Below, in pieces: positions 34,387-41,958 of a DNA stretch of 64,000 bases (within the stretch, counting starts at the first letter, position 1; every line of letters starts with the position of its first letter). The position numbers and the translations under genes are program-made. This stretch comes from an uncultured Oscillospiraceae bacterium (GTDB lineage Bacteria > Bacillota > Clostridia > Oscillospirales > Acutalibacteraceae): the NCBI GenBank assembly GCA_958366985.1, contig CATXDC010000004.1, positions 1 through 64,000 on the forward strand, read 5' to 3'. The notes beneath the pieces were generated by a model. It was not told the DNA's origin, searched no databases, and saw nothing but the letters and a program-made list of their open reading frames with translations.

Positions 34387-34399
34387 GTGTGTAAAGGAC

Positions 34400-34582
34400 T
34401 TATGCTTCCTTGCTTATAACTGTCTTGCCGTTGTAGGAACCGCAGTTGCCACAAACTCTGTGAGGTCTTTTGTACTCACCGCAATTGGGACACTTTACAA
34501 GGGTGGGAGCCTCCAACTTCCAAACGTTGGAACGTCTCTTATCGCGTCTTGCCTTTGAAACTCTTCTCTTTGGTACCGCCAT
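34400..34582 (-). CDS. rpmF: 50S ribosomal protein L32
   Basis: A 60-residue large-subunit protein of the Cys4 zinc-binding type: MAVPKRRVSKARRDKRRS start, CPNCGEYK and CGNCGSYNG. AAGGAGG precedes the ATG. It follows the YceD-like gene by 43 bp, the standard yceD-rpmF pair. In many bacteria plsX and fabH come next, but here the radical-SAM gene follows after a terminator. Confidence 0.97.
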   Translation of the reverse strand: MAVPKRRVSKARRDKRRSNVWKLEAPTLVKCPNCGEYKRPHRVCGNCGSYNGKTVISKEA

Positions 34583-34625
34583 GTCAGCACCTCCTTAGAT
34601 TAGTGAAAATAAACTGAAAACTAAA

Positions 34626-35120
34626 TTATTTATCCAAAAGCTGCTTAAGCACTTCCAAACGGGGATCCGTCGGCTTTTCACAGCTACAGGAGCCTTCATT
34701 AAGATTTTTGCCGCAGACTGCACAAAGTCCCTTGCAGTCCTCTTTGCACAGCAGCTTTGACGGGAATGACAAAATAACTTCGCTGCGCATGAGCTCTTCA
34801 AAATCGAGCTGCATATTTTCGGCAAGAATAAATTCGTCGTTATCGGAGTCGTTAAGCTCGTAAACAACAAGGGAGGAAAGAGTAACTGAATAATCCCTCT
34901 TAACATCCACTGCACATCTGTCACAGGGAGCACAGTAGGTATATTCGGCTTTTGCATTAAGTGTAACAACACCGGTTCTGTTGCGGATTTCACCTGTCAC
35001 TTTAACCGGAGCAGTTACCGGATGAACACCGGATACCTCTACATCGGAAAAATCGTACTCAAAATTAAGGGGAAGAACCTCACCCTCATTTCGGAATATG
35101 TTCTCAAGATTAATAAGCAT
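34626..35120 (-). CDS. YceD-family (DUF177) protein
   Basis: A 164-residue DUF177 protein. YceD of other bacteria is linked to 23S rRNA or ribosome assembly. The middle has a CAPCDRC motif, and the C-terminal half carries the conserved LCKEDCKGLCAVCGKNLNEG stretch, probably a zinc site. GGGGTG precedes the ATG. It shares a consensus promoter (35150-35178) with rpmF. Confidence 0.9.
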   Translation of the reverse strand: MLINLENIFRNEGEVLPLNFEYDFSDVEVSGVHPVTAPVKVTGEIRNRTGVVTLNAKAEYTYCAPCDRCAVDVKRDYSVTLSSLVVYELNDSDNDEFILAENMQLDFEELMRSEVILSFPSKLLCKEDCKGLCAVCGKNLNEGSCSCEKPTDPRLEVLKQLLDK

Positions 35121-35138
35121 AGCTACACCCCTGATATT

Positions 35139-35178
35139 GTGCGGAAATTATTATACATTTTCCGCACCGCTTTGTCAA
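35139..35178 (-). promoter_or_regulatory. Consensus promoter of yceD-rpmF with an overlapping inverted repeat
   Basis: Minus-strand -35 TTGACA (35173-35178), 17-bp spacer and -10 TATAAT (35150-35155) are both perfect. A 9-bp inverted repeat, GTGCGGAAA (35139-35147) and TTTCCGCAC (35159-35167), brackets the -10 and may be an operator. Confidence 0.75.
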
Positions 35179-35212
35179 CACATAGTGACATATTTTTTTA
35201 AACAGCACAACA

Positions 35213-35243
35213 TTTTGACCGGAGAGAAACCCTCCGGTCAAAA
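35213..35243 (-). terminator. Terminator of the P-loop protein / pgi unit
   Basis: TTTTGACCGGAG (35213-35224) pairs with CTCCGGTCAAAA (35232-35243). It lies 23 bp past the stop codon at 35267. Confidence 0.75.
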
Positions 35244-35266
35244 CATACTGTTCATTTCAGCGGTTT

Positions 35267-35683
35267 TCAGATTTTCTGGCAGTACTCGTAAATTCTTTCG
35301 GGAAGAACTGACTCGTCTGCGGAAATTGTAAATGTGAACTTTGCGTCCGTAAGCTGTGAAAGATTGTCAACCTTCTTGAGGAAGTCGGCAAGCTCTTCAT
35401 AATCTCTTGAGCCGATTCTGAGTGTAGCGTCTACAAGAATATCTGTAATGTCATGGTCGCCTGCACAGATTCCGCTGAGGAAACCGTAAAATGCGTCATA
35501 ACCGTGAACATCAAAGTAATCAGCTGCAACAAGCCTTGCACGGGAGTTAACGTCATAAGTGAGCTTTGTTTCCTTCTCAACGCACACAACGTGTCCGTTT
35601 GACTTTTCAACAGCTGCGTTAACCTCTGCGATTAAATGCTTTGTTTTTCCTGAACCTTTGCATCCGATAATAAGAGAAATCAT
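35267..35683 (-). CDS. Small P-loop ATPase-like protein, unknown function
   Basis: A 138-residue protein with an intact Walker A motif GCKGSGKTK at residues 7-15 right after a first beta strand. A Walker B-like strand DITDILVDATLR follows near residue 85, and the C-terminal part alternates helices with FTFTISAD. I do not recognise a named family; similar short P-loop proteins occur in Clostridia. The start at 35683 is fixed by AGGAGGAG upstream. It lies 51 bp after pgi on the same strand and ends with its own terminator, so it is probably co-transcribed with pgi. Confidence 0.75.
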   Translation of the reverse strand: MISLIIGCKGSGKTKHLIAEVNAAVEKSNGHVVCVEKETKLTYDVNSRARLVAADYFDVHGYDAFYGFLSGICAGDHDITDILVDATLRIGSRDYEELADFLKKVDNLSQLTDAKFTFTISADESVLPERIYEYCQKI

Positions 35684-35734
35684 TACTATCTCCTCCTGTA
35701 TATTTAATATCCGCATAAAGCGGTTTCATCCGTT

Positions 35735-37078
35735 TTAGTTTTCGCCGAGTCTCTTTTCAAGAGCTTCTTTCTCGCTCTCATAGCCGGGCTTGCCGAGAAG
35801 AGCAAACATATTCTTCTTGTAGCTTTCAACGCCGGGCTGGTTAAAGGGATTTACTCCGAGAACATAGCCGGAAACAGCGCATGCCTTTTCAAAGAAGTAA
35901 ATGAGATATCCGAGCTCATACTCGTTCATTTCGGGAACTGAAAGAACAAGGTTCGGAACTCCGCCGTCGTTGTGAGCAAGGATTGTGCCCTGGAATGCCT
36001 TCTTATTGACGTAATCCATTGTCTTGCCGGCAAGGAAATTAAGTCCGTCAACATTTTCGGGATCTGTGCCGAGAGTGATTTCATACTTGGGCTTCTCGAA
36101 GCTTACAACTGTCTCGAAGAGAAGTCTCTCACCCTGCTGAATATACTGACCAAGAGAATGGAGGTCTGTTGAGAAAACTGCTGAAACTGGGAAAAGACCC
36201 TTTCCGTCTTTACCTTCGCTCTCGCCGAAGAGCTGCTTGAACCACTCGTTCATCATTGTGAATGAAGGCTCATAGCTTACAAGCATTTCAGCGCTCTTGC
36301 CCTTACGGTAAAGGATATTTCTGATTGCTGCGTACTTGTAGCAGTCGTTTTCGTTAAGATCATCGCTTGTAAGAGCATCCTGAGCTGCTTTTGCGCCGCT
36401 CATAAGTGCATCGATATCAGCGCCGCTTACTGCGATGGGAAGAAGTCCTACTGCTGTAAGAACTGAATAACGTCCTCCGACATCATCGGGAACAACAAAG
36501 GTTTCATAGCCCTCACGGTCGGAAAGTGATTTAAGTGTACCCTTTTCCTTATCGGTTGTGACATAAATTCTTCCTGCTGCGCCCTCTTTGCCATACTTCT
36601 TTTCGAGAATCTCACGGAAAACTCTGAATGCTACTGCAGGCTCTGTTGTTGTACCGGATTTTGAAATGACGTTGATTGAAAAATCACGTCCCTCGCAGAT
36701 ATCAACAAGCTCTTTAAGAGCAGTTGAGCTGATGCTGTTGCCGGAAAAATAGATATCCGGAGTATCTTTCTTCATTACGTTATAGTTAGGTGATTTGATA
36801 AACTCAATAGCTGCTCTTGCTCCGAGATAAGAACCGCCGATGCCTATAACAATAAGAACCTCTGAGTCGGACTTGATTTTAGCTGCCGCCTTTTTGATTC
36901 TTGCGAACTCCTCTTTATCATAATCAGTGGGAAGAGTAAGCCAGCCGAGGAAATCGTTTCCCTCTCCTGTTTTGCTCTCGAGAACCTGTGCTGCCTTTTT
37001 AACCTCAGGTGCAATTGCTTCAATGTCGGCAGGTGTTACAAGCTCGCCCACATATCTGTCGATAAGTTTTACGCTCAT
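35735..37078 (-). CDS. pgi: Glucose-6-phosphate isomerase
   Basis: Interconverts glucose-6-phosphate and fructose-6-phosphate. At 447 residues it is of the short Firmicutes type. Motifs include GIGGSYLGARAA, the SKSGTTTEPAVAFR phosphate loop, the catalytic Glu in the FGESEGKDGKG region and the C-terminal GVESYKKNMFALLG with the active-site lysine. GGAGG precedes the ATG. The 37079-37240 gap is AT-rich and probably holds the promoter. Confidence 0.96.
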   Translation of the reverse strand: MSVKLIDRYVGELVTPADIEAIAPEVKKAAQVLESKTGEGNDFLGWLTLPTDYDKEEFARIKKAAAKIKSDSEVLIVIGIGGSYLGARAAIEFIKSPNYNVMKKDTPDIYFSGNSISSTALKELVDICEGRDFSINVISKSGTTTEPAVAFRVFREILEKKYGKEGAAGRIYVTTDKEKGTLKSLSDREGYETFVVPDDVGGRYSVLTAVGLLPIAVSGADIDALMSGAKAAQDALTSDDLNENDCYKYAAIRNILYRKGKSAEMLVSYEPSFTMMNEWFKQLFGESEGKDGKGLFPVSAVFSTDLHSLGQYIQQGERLLFETVVSFEKPKYEITLGTDPENVDGLNFLAGKTMDYVNKKAFQGTILAHNDGGVPNLVLSVPEMNEYELGYLIYFFEKACAVSGYVLGVNPFNQPGVESYKKNMFALLGKPGYESEKEALEKRLGEN

Positions 37079-37240
37079 GATTGTATTCCTCCATTTTTAA
37101 ACCCCGTTTGTGCAAAATATCAGTTTTAAACGTCTTTTGCCCATTCGGTTGTATATATCTTACCTTAAAAACTGATTTTTTTCAATACAATATCACTATA
37201 TTTAAAAATAATTTTCAGTATGTTCTTATTTCGTACAATG

Positions 37241-38446
37241 TCATGCCGCTCCCCTTAAAAGCATGGCAAGGGCATCGAGAAATCCGATTTTCTTTATTGC
37301 CTCTCCTGCCGTGAGATTGTATTCTCCTATTTTTTCATCGCCTAAAGTAAATGTAACCGTTCCTATTACCTGACCCTTTTCCACAGGAGCTTCTACATCG
37401 ACGGGAATATTTATCTCCTGCTTTACATCACCCATCGCTCCCTTTTTGATTATTGTACCCGAAGTTTCAGGAATTTCAGGGGTGATGGAAGATTTTATTC
37501 CGTGCAGAACGTTTACGTCAGTTATGAGATCCTTACTGATTTCAGGCTTATAACTCACCCAGTTGGAAAATCCCCAGTTGAGCATGGCTTTTGCTCCGTT
37601 AAAGCGGTCATCGCTGCTTTCACAGCCCAAAACTACCGCTATAAGATGCAGTGAATCCCTTTGAGCAGAAGCTGCAAGACAATGTCCCGCTTTTTGAGTT
37701 GTGCCTGTTTTAAGTCCTGTGGTTCCCTTATAAAACCGCACAAGCTTATTTGTGTTTACAAGCTCTGTTTTGCCGTCACGAAGAGAATCCATCCATACTG
37801 TCGTATAGTTCTGTATAACGTCATGCTTTAAAAGTTCCCGTCCCATAATGGCTATATCATAGGCGCTGGTATAATGATTAGTTGTTGTATCATCAAGTCC
37901 CGTACAGTTTTCAAAATTGGTGTTCTTCATTCCCAGAGCCTTTGCCCTTTCGTTCATCATAGTGACAAAGCCCTCTTCACTGCCTGCAATCCGCTCTGCA
38001 AGGACTGCACAGGCATCGTTTGCGCTGGCAATGGCTGCCGCTTTCAAAAGCTCGTCAACAGTCATGGACTCACCCTCTTTGAGCCATATCTGTGAGCCGC
38101 CCTTTGATACTGCATCCTTCGAGGCTGTAAGCTTTTCTGTAAGGGACAGCTCTCCCGAATCTATCGCCTCGCACACCAGCAAAAGTGTCATTATCTTAGT
38201 GACAGATGCAGGGGGAAGCCTTTCGTTTTCGTTTTTAGCCATCAGCACTTTTCCCGTTGTGACATCCATTAAAACAGCCGCCTTTGCCTTTACCTCAACG
38301 GGCATTGTCTGAGCTGTTTCAGTCTGCGCCGTTTTGGCCTCTGCTTTATTTTCTTCTGCGGCTGAAACAGAACCGGTAAAACTGATACAGCTGAGCATAA
38401 CCGCTCCTGCTGCAAGCATTGCGGTAATTCTTCTTATCTTTTTCAT
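37241..38446 (-). CDS. D-alanyl-D-alanine carboxypeptidase (penicillin-binding protein 5 family)
   Basis: Trims the terminal D-Ala of peptidoglycan stem peptides outside the membrane. The 401-residue protein has a signal peptide (1-30, ending SVSAAE), serine peptidase motifs PASVTKIM (SxxK), ASANDAC (SxN) and LKTGTT (KTG), then the C-terminal PBP5 beta domain and an amphipathic tail (AIKKIGFLDALAMLLRGAA). The start at 38446 is set by GGAGGTG; the longer frame would place 15 residues ahead of the signal peptide. It is DacF/DacA-like and could act in vegetative or spore wall synthesis. Confidence 0.93.
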   Translation of the reverse strand: MKKIRRITAMLAAGAVMLSCISFTGSVSAAEENKAEAKTAQTETAQTMPVEVKAKAAVLMDVTTGKVLMAKNENERLPPASVTKIMTLLLVCEAIDSGELSLTEKLTASKDAVSKGGSQIWLKEGESMTVDELLKAAAIASANDACAVLAERIAGSEEGFVTMMNERAKALGMKNTNFENCTGLDDTTTNHYTSAYDIAIMGRELLKHDVIQNYTTVWMDSLRDGKTELVNTNKLVRFYKGTTGLKTGTTQKAGHCLAASAQRDSLHLIAVVLGCESSDDRFNGAKAMLNWGFSNWVSYKPEISKDLITDVNVLHGIKSSITPEIPETSGTIIKKGAMGDVKQEINIPVDVEAPVEKGQVIGTVTFTLGDEKIGEYNLTAGEAIKKIGFLDALAMLLRGAA

Positions 38447-38575
38447 TTCAAGCACCTCCGATTTACTAAAATCTATGCCGAAAAATTTCAAAATACCACA
38501 TACAGCGGCTGGTTATTGATTTTTTAATCCCTTTGGAATATAATTTCACCATAAATTAAAGAACGGAGAAAACAG

Positions 38576-39871
38576 ATGAAAGCTGCTTTTTATACCCTCG
38601 GCTGCAAGGTGAATCAGTACGAATCCCAAGCAATGGGAGAATTCCTGAGAAAAAACGGATTTGAAACAGTCCCACACACTGAAAAAGCCGACATATATAT
38701 AATCAACTCCTGCACCGTCACAGGCACAGGAGACAAAAAAAGCCGTCAGGCTGTAAGGCGTTTTAAAAGGATGTACCCTGACTGCATAACGGTTTTGACA
38801 GGCTGTATGCCTCAGGCTTATCCCGAAAAGGCAAAGGAGCTTACACAGGCGGATATCGTTATGGGAAACCGCAACAACACGGAACTTTTAAGGCTAATTG
38901 AAGAGTATATCCGTCAGGGAAAGCGTATTTTCAACGTCTGCACTCACGAAATCGGAGAAAAATTTTCCGGCGATACAATAACCTCTTTTGAAGAGCGTAC
39001 AAGAGCTTTTCTTAAAATTCAGGACGGATGCAATCGCCGCTGTTCATACTGTATAATTCCCACATCGAGAGGATTTGTCCGTTCAAAGCCCCTTGATGAA
39101 ATAAAGGAAGAGGCAAAGCATCTGGCAGAATCAGGATATAAGGAAATTGTACTTGTAGGTATAAACCTTTCTTCATACGGAAGAGATCTTGAAAAAATTA
39201 CTTTCCCCATGGCGGTAGAGACAGTATGCGAAACCAAGGGAATAGAGCGGGTACGTTTAGGCTCCCTTGAGCCCGATCACATAACCGATAAAGTTATTGA
39301 TGCTCTCGCTTCCCTTAAAAAATTCTGTCCTCAGTTCCACATTTCCCTTCAGAGCGGATGCGACAAGACCCTCAAAGCCATGAACCGTCACTACACCGCA
39401 CAGGAATACTATGAACTTTGCGTAAAGCTTCGTGACAAATTTAGGAACGCCTCCCTCACCACCGACCTTATGGTAGGTTTTCCCGGGGAAACCGATGAAG
39501 ATTTTGAGGAATCCCTCCGATTCTGCGAAAAGGTAGGCTTTGAAAAGGTTCACGTTTTCCCATATTCCAGACGTCCCGGCACAAAGGCGGACAAAATGGA
39601 AAATCAGATTGAGAAAAGCGAAAAGGAAAGAAGAGCCGCAAGAGCCATTGAAGTGTGCGAAAAAATAAGGGAAGAAAAAATCCGTGAAGCTCTGGGAACT
39701 TCAGAAGAGGTTCTTTTCGAGTCGAGAACCCATGACGGATTTTCAGAAGGCTACACGGAAAACTACACTCCCGTAAGAGTCAAAGCTGATGATTGCCTTA
39801 TGGGAAAAATTGCAAAAGTAAAGCTCAGCGAATACCGTGACGGATATTGCTACGGAGAAATTGAGGAATAA
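38576..39871 (+). CDS. mtaB: tRNA t6A37 methylthiotransferase MtaB
   Basis: Adds a methylthio group to t6A at position 37 of tRNA. The 431 residues have the N-terminal UPF0004 domain with cysteines in TLGCKVNQ, NSCTVT and TGCMPQ, a radical-SAM core with CNRRCSYC, and a C-terminal TRAM domain (from about 370). MtaB rather than MiaB or RimO is inferred from the FYTLGCKVNQYES start. Monocistronic, ended by the terminator at 39884-39922. Confidence 0.94.
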   Translation: MKAAFYTLGCKVNQYESQAMGEFLRKNGFETVPHTEKADIYIINSCTVTGTGDKKSRQAVRRFKRMYPDCITVLTGCMPQAYPEKAKELTQADIVMGNRNNTELLRLIEEYIRQGKRIFNVCTHEIGEKFSGDTITSFEERTRAFLKIQDGCNRRCSYCIIPTSRGFVRSKPLDEIKEEAKHLAESGYKEIVLVGINLSSYGRDLEKITFPMAVETVCETKGIERVRLGSLEPDHITDKVIDALASLKKFCPQFHISLQSGCDKTLKAMNRHYTAQEYYELCVKLRDKFRNASLTTDLMVGFPGETDEDFEESLRFCEKVGFEKVHVFPYSRRPGTKADKMENQIEKSEKERRAARAIEVCEKIREEKIREALGTSEEVLFESRTHDGFSEGYTENYTPVRVKADDCLMGKIAKVKLSEYRDGYCYGEIEE

Positions 39872-39883
39872 AAATAAAGTATA

Positions 39884-39922
39884 AAAAGGGATGTTTTACT
39901 GTGTAAGTGAAACATCCCTTTT
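39884..39922 (+). terminator. Terminator of mtaB
   Basis: AAAAGGGATGTTT (39884-39896) pairs with AAACATCCCTTTT (39910-39922). It may also serve the convergent methyltransferase gene. Confidence 0.85.
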
Positions 39923-39965
39923 GTGTTTACAATATATATCTTTTTAATCGTTGGTACTTAAATTT

Positions 39966-40721
39966 TCATTCAGCACAGCATTCAAATAAAAACATTTCAC
40001 ACTGGTCATTAATTACGGAATCTTTTGAAAAAGAAGAATATACTTTTACATTTTTAAATCCGATTTCTTTTAAGTATTCCTCCATTTCTCCAGGCTTATA
40101 TAAGTGGGTTTGAAAATCCATCTCTTCACTTTGAAGCAGTTTTATTCCGTCATACAGTTCGTAAACCGAAGGTGAAAATTGTGTTTGACTTTCTTCATTA
40201 TAATAATTTTTGGTTTTCAGCAGCAAATCATAGCCCTTGTCGGTTTTTACTGAAACAGAAGTTTTATAATCACTGTCATCTGCGCATCTATCCGCTACTG
40301 TATCAACGGCAAACACAAGTTTTCCATCTGAAGCCAACAGTCCTTTTAATTTTAACAAAATCCTTTTGCACAGCTCTATATCTGTAAATAAGGACATTGA
40401 CCCGGATGGTATAAAGATATAATTATATTTTTCATCTGATGAAAACTCTAAAATATTCTTCATAATTATTTTGGCATCAGGAGCTTTTTGCTTTAACTTA
40501 TCCAGCATCTTGCACGACATATCAATTCCGCAAATATTAAATCCCATTTTCATAAATGGAACAAGAAAGCGTCCGCTGCCGCACATAGGTTCTAAAATCT
40601 TCTGATCTTTTCTGGCATAGGAAAGATAAAAATCAAGTTCATCCTGAGGTGCTGTTTCATGTAAAATCTCATACATTTCTGTGCATAAACTGTCATAATA
40701 ATTTTGCTTATATCCGGACAT
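39966..40721 (-). CDS. Class I SAM-dependent methyltransferase
   Basis: A 251-residue methyltransferase with SAM motif I as LEPMCGSGRFLVPFM, then an acidic loop GFNICGIDMS and motif IV-like YNYIFIPSGSMS. This type acts on small molecules; the target is unknown. Codon use and AT-richness are somewhat different from the neighbouring housekeeping genes, which fits acquired accessory DNA (impression only). It is monocistronic. Confidence 0.82.
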   Translation of the reverse strand: MSGYKQNYYDSLCTEMYEILHETAPQDELDFYLSYARKDQKILEPMCGSGRFLVPFMKMGFNICGIDMSCKMLDKLKQKAPDAKIIMKNILEFSSDEKYNYIFIPSGSMSLFTDIELCKRILLKLKGLLASDGKLVFAVDTVADRCADDSDYKTSVSVKTDKGYDLLLKTKNYYNEESQTQFSPSVYELYDGIKLLQSEEMDFQTHLYKPGEMEEYLKEIGFKNVKVYSSFSKDSVINDQCEMFLFECCAE

Positions 40722-40836
40722 CTGTTTTCCTCCATTCCTGTTTATTACTAGTTAAAACTCATATCATTCTTATTTTCAACACAGCGTCATAATAAAACAA
40801 CTCAGTTAAAGCCTCTGATCTTTATGTTCAGCCTGA

Positions 40837-41937
40837 TCAATATATCTTTCTCGGCTCGTTTATAAACACTCTGAACAGCGGCAGACACGCTGAGAAGAAA
40901 CGCTTATAGCTTTCGCAGTAATCTCTGTCCAGCCGTGAGCGCTTGCATCCGCCTCCACGGCAAAGGGGATAAAATCTGCATTTTTTGCACTTTTCGGGAA
41001 CTTCTATGCTCTCGGAAATAAAGGAACGCATTTTTTCTCCCTCTGTAAACTCCGTAAAGTTCATCTCGTTTATGTTGCCCAAAAGCCATTCATCGGTACA
41101 GTAAAAGTCACAGGGATATATATTTCCGTTGCCCTCGGCTACAAACTGGAATGTACAGTGACCCATCATTCCGCACTGTTCGGGACGGTTGCCCAGATAC
41201 ATCTGCACCCAGTTGTCAAACTGTCTGATGCTTATATAATTATTGCGGACATAATCTTTAACATAGAGATTAAAAACCCTGATGAGAAAATCACCATACT
41301 GCTTTTCGGTCATATAAAGCTCGCTTTCGCTTTTGTCTCCGAAAGGACGAAGACAGGGTATAAACTGTATATACCGAAAGCCCTTATTCCTGAAAAAGCG
41401 GTAAATTCTCTCGCCGTTTTCGGCGCAGTAGCCTGTTAAAACTGTTAAGATGTTAAAATCGACACCGTGATCTTTAAACATTTGAGCCGTTTGCAGCACC
41501 CTGTAAAAGGTGGAGTTTTTTTCCGCCGAAACTCTGAATTTGTTTCCCGCTTCGTCGCCGTCAAGACTCAGTCCCACAAGAAATTTATTGGCTTTGAAAA
41601 ACTCTGCCCACTCTTCTGTAACAAGGGTTCCGTTAGTCTGTATGCCGTAATACACAGGGTTACCCTTTGTGTTTTTTTCTTTGACAAAATCGGTGAAATT
41701 CTTAAAATACTCAATTCCTGCAAGAAGAGGTTCTCCGCCCTGAAAGGCAAAGGAAACAGGTTCGCCTTTATCAGCAAAGGCAAAGGCTTTTTCTATGAGG
41801 TTTTCCGCTGTTTCACGGCTCATTACACCGAAATTGCGAATTTCTCTGAAATCCGTTACATCGGCATAAAAGCAGTATTGGCAGCGCATATTGCACATAC
41901 TCGAAGCCGGTTTAATTAAAACTGAAATAGGCGGCAT
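40837..41937 (-). CDS. Anaerobic sulfatase-maturating enzyme (radical SAM/SPASM)
   Basis: Converts the active-site Cys (or Ser) of sulfatases to formylglycine in the absence of oxygen. The 366 residues have the radical-SAM motif CNMRCQYC near residues 14-21, the anSME-typical IKPASSMCN start, and a SPASM region with cysteines in YPCDFYC and CKKCRFYPLCRGGGCKR for two auxiliary clusters. It is 21 bp downstream of a Cys-type sulfatase gene, its obvious substrate. AGGAG precedes the ATG. Confidence 0.95.
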   Translation of the reverse strand: MPPISVLIKPASSMCNMRCQYCFYADVTDFREIRNFGVMSRETAENLIEKAFAFADKGEPVSFAFQGGEPLLAGIEYFKNFTDFVKEKNTKGNPVYYGIQTNGTLVTEEWAEFFKANKFLVGLSLDGDEAGNKFRVSAEKNSTFYRVLQTAQMFKDHGVDFNILTVLTGYCAENGERIYRFFRNKGFRYIQFIPCLRPFGDKSESELYMTEKQYGDFLIRVFNLYVKDYVRNNYISIRQFDNWVQMYLGNRPEQCGMMGHCTFQFVAEGNGNIYPCDFYCTDEWLLGNINEMNFTEFTEGEKMRSFISESIEVPEKCKKCRFYPLCRGGGCKRSRLDRDYCESYKRFFSACLPLFRVFINEPRKIY

Positions 41938-41958
41938 ATAAAAAATCTCCTAACAAAA

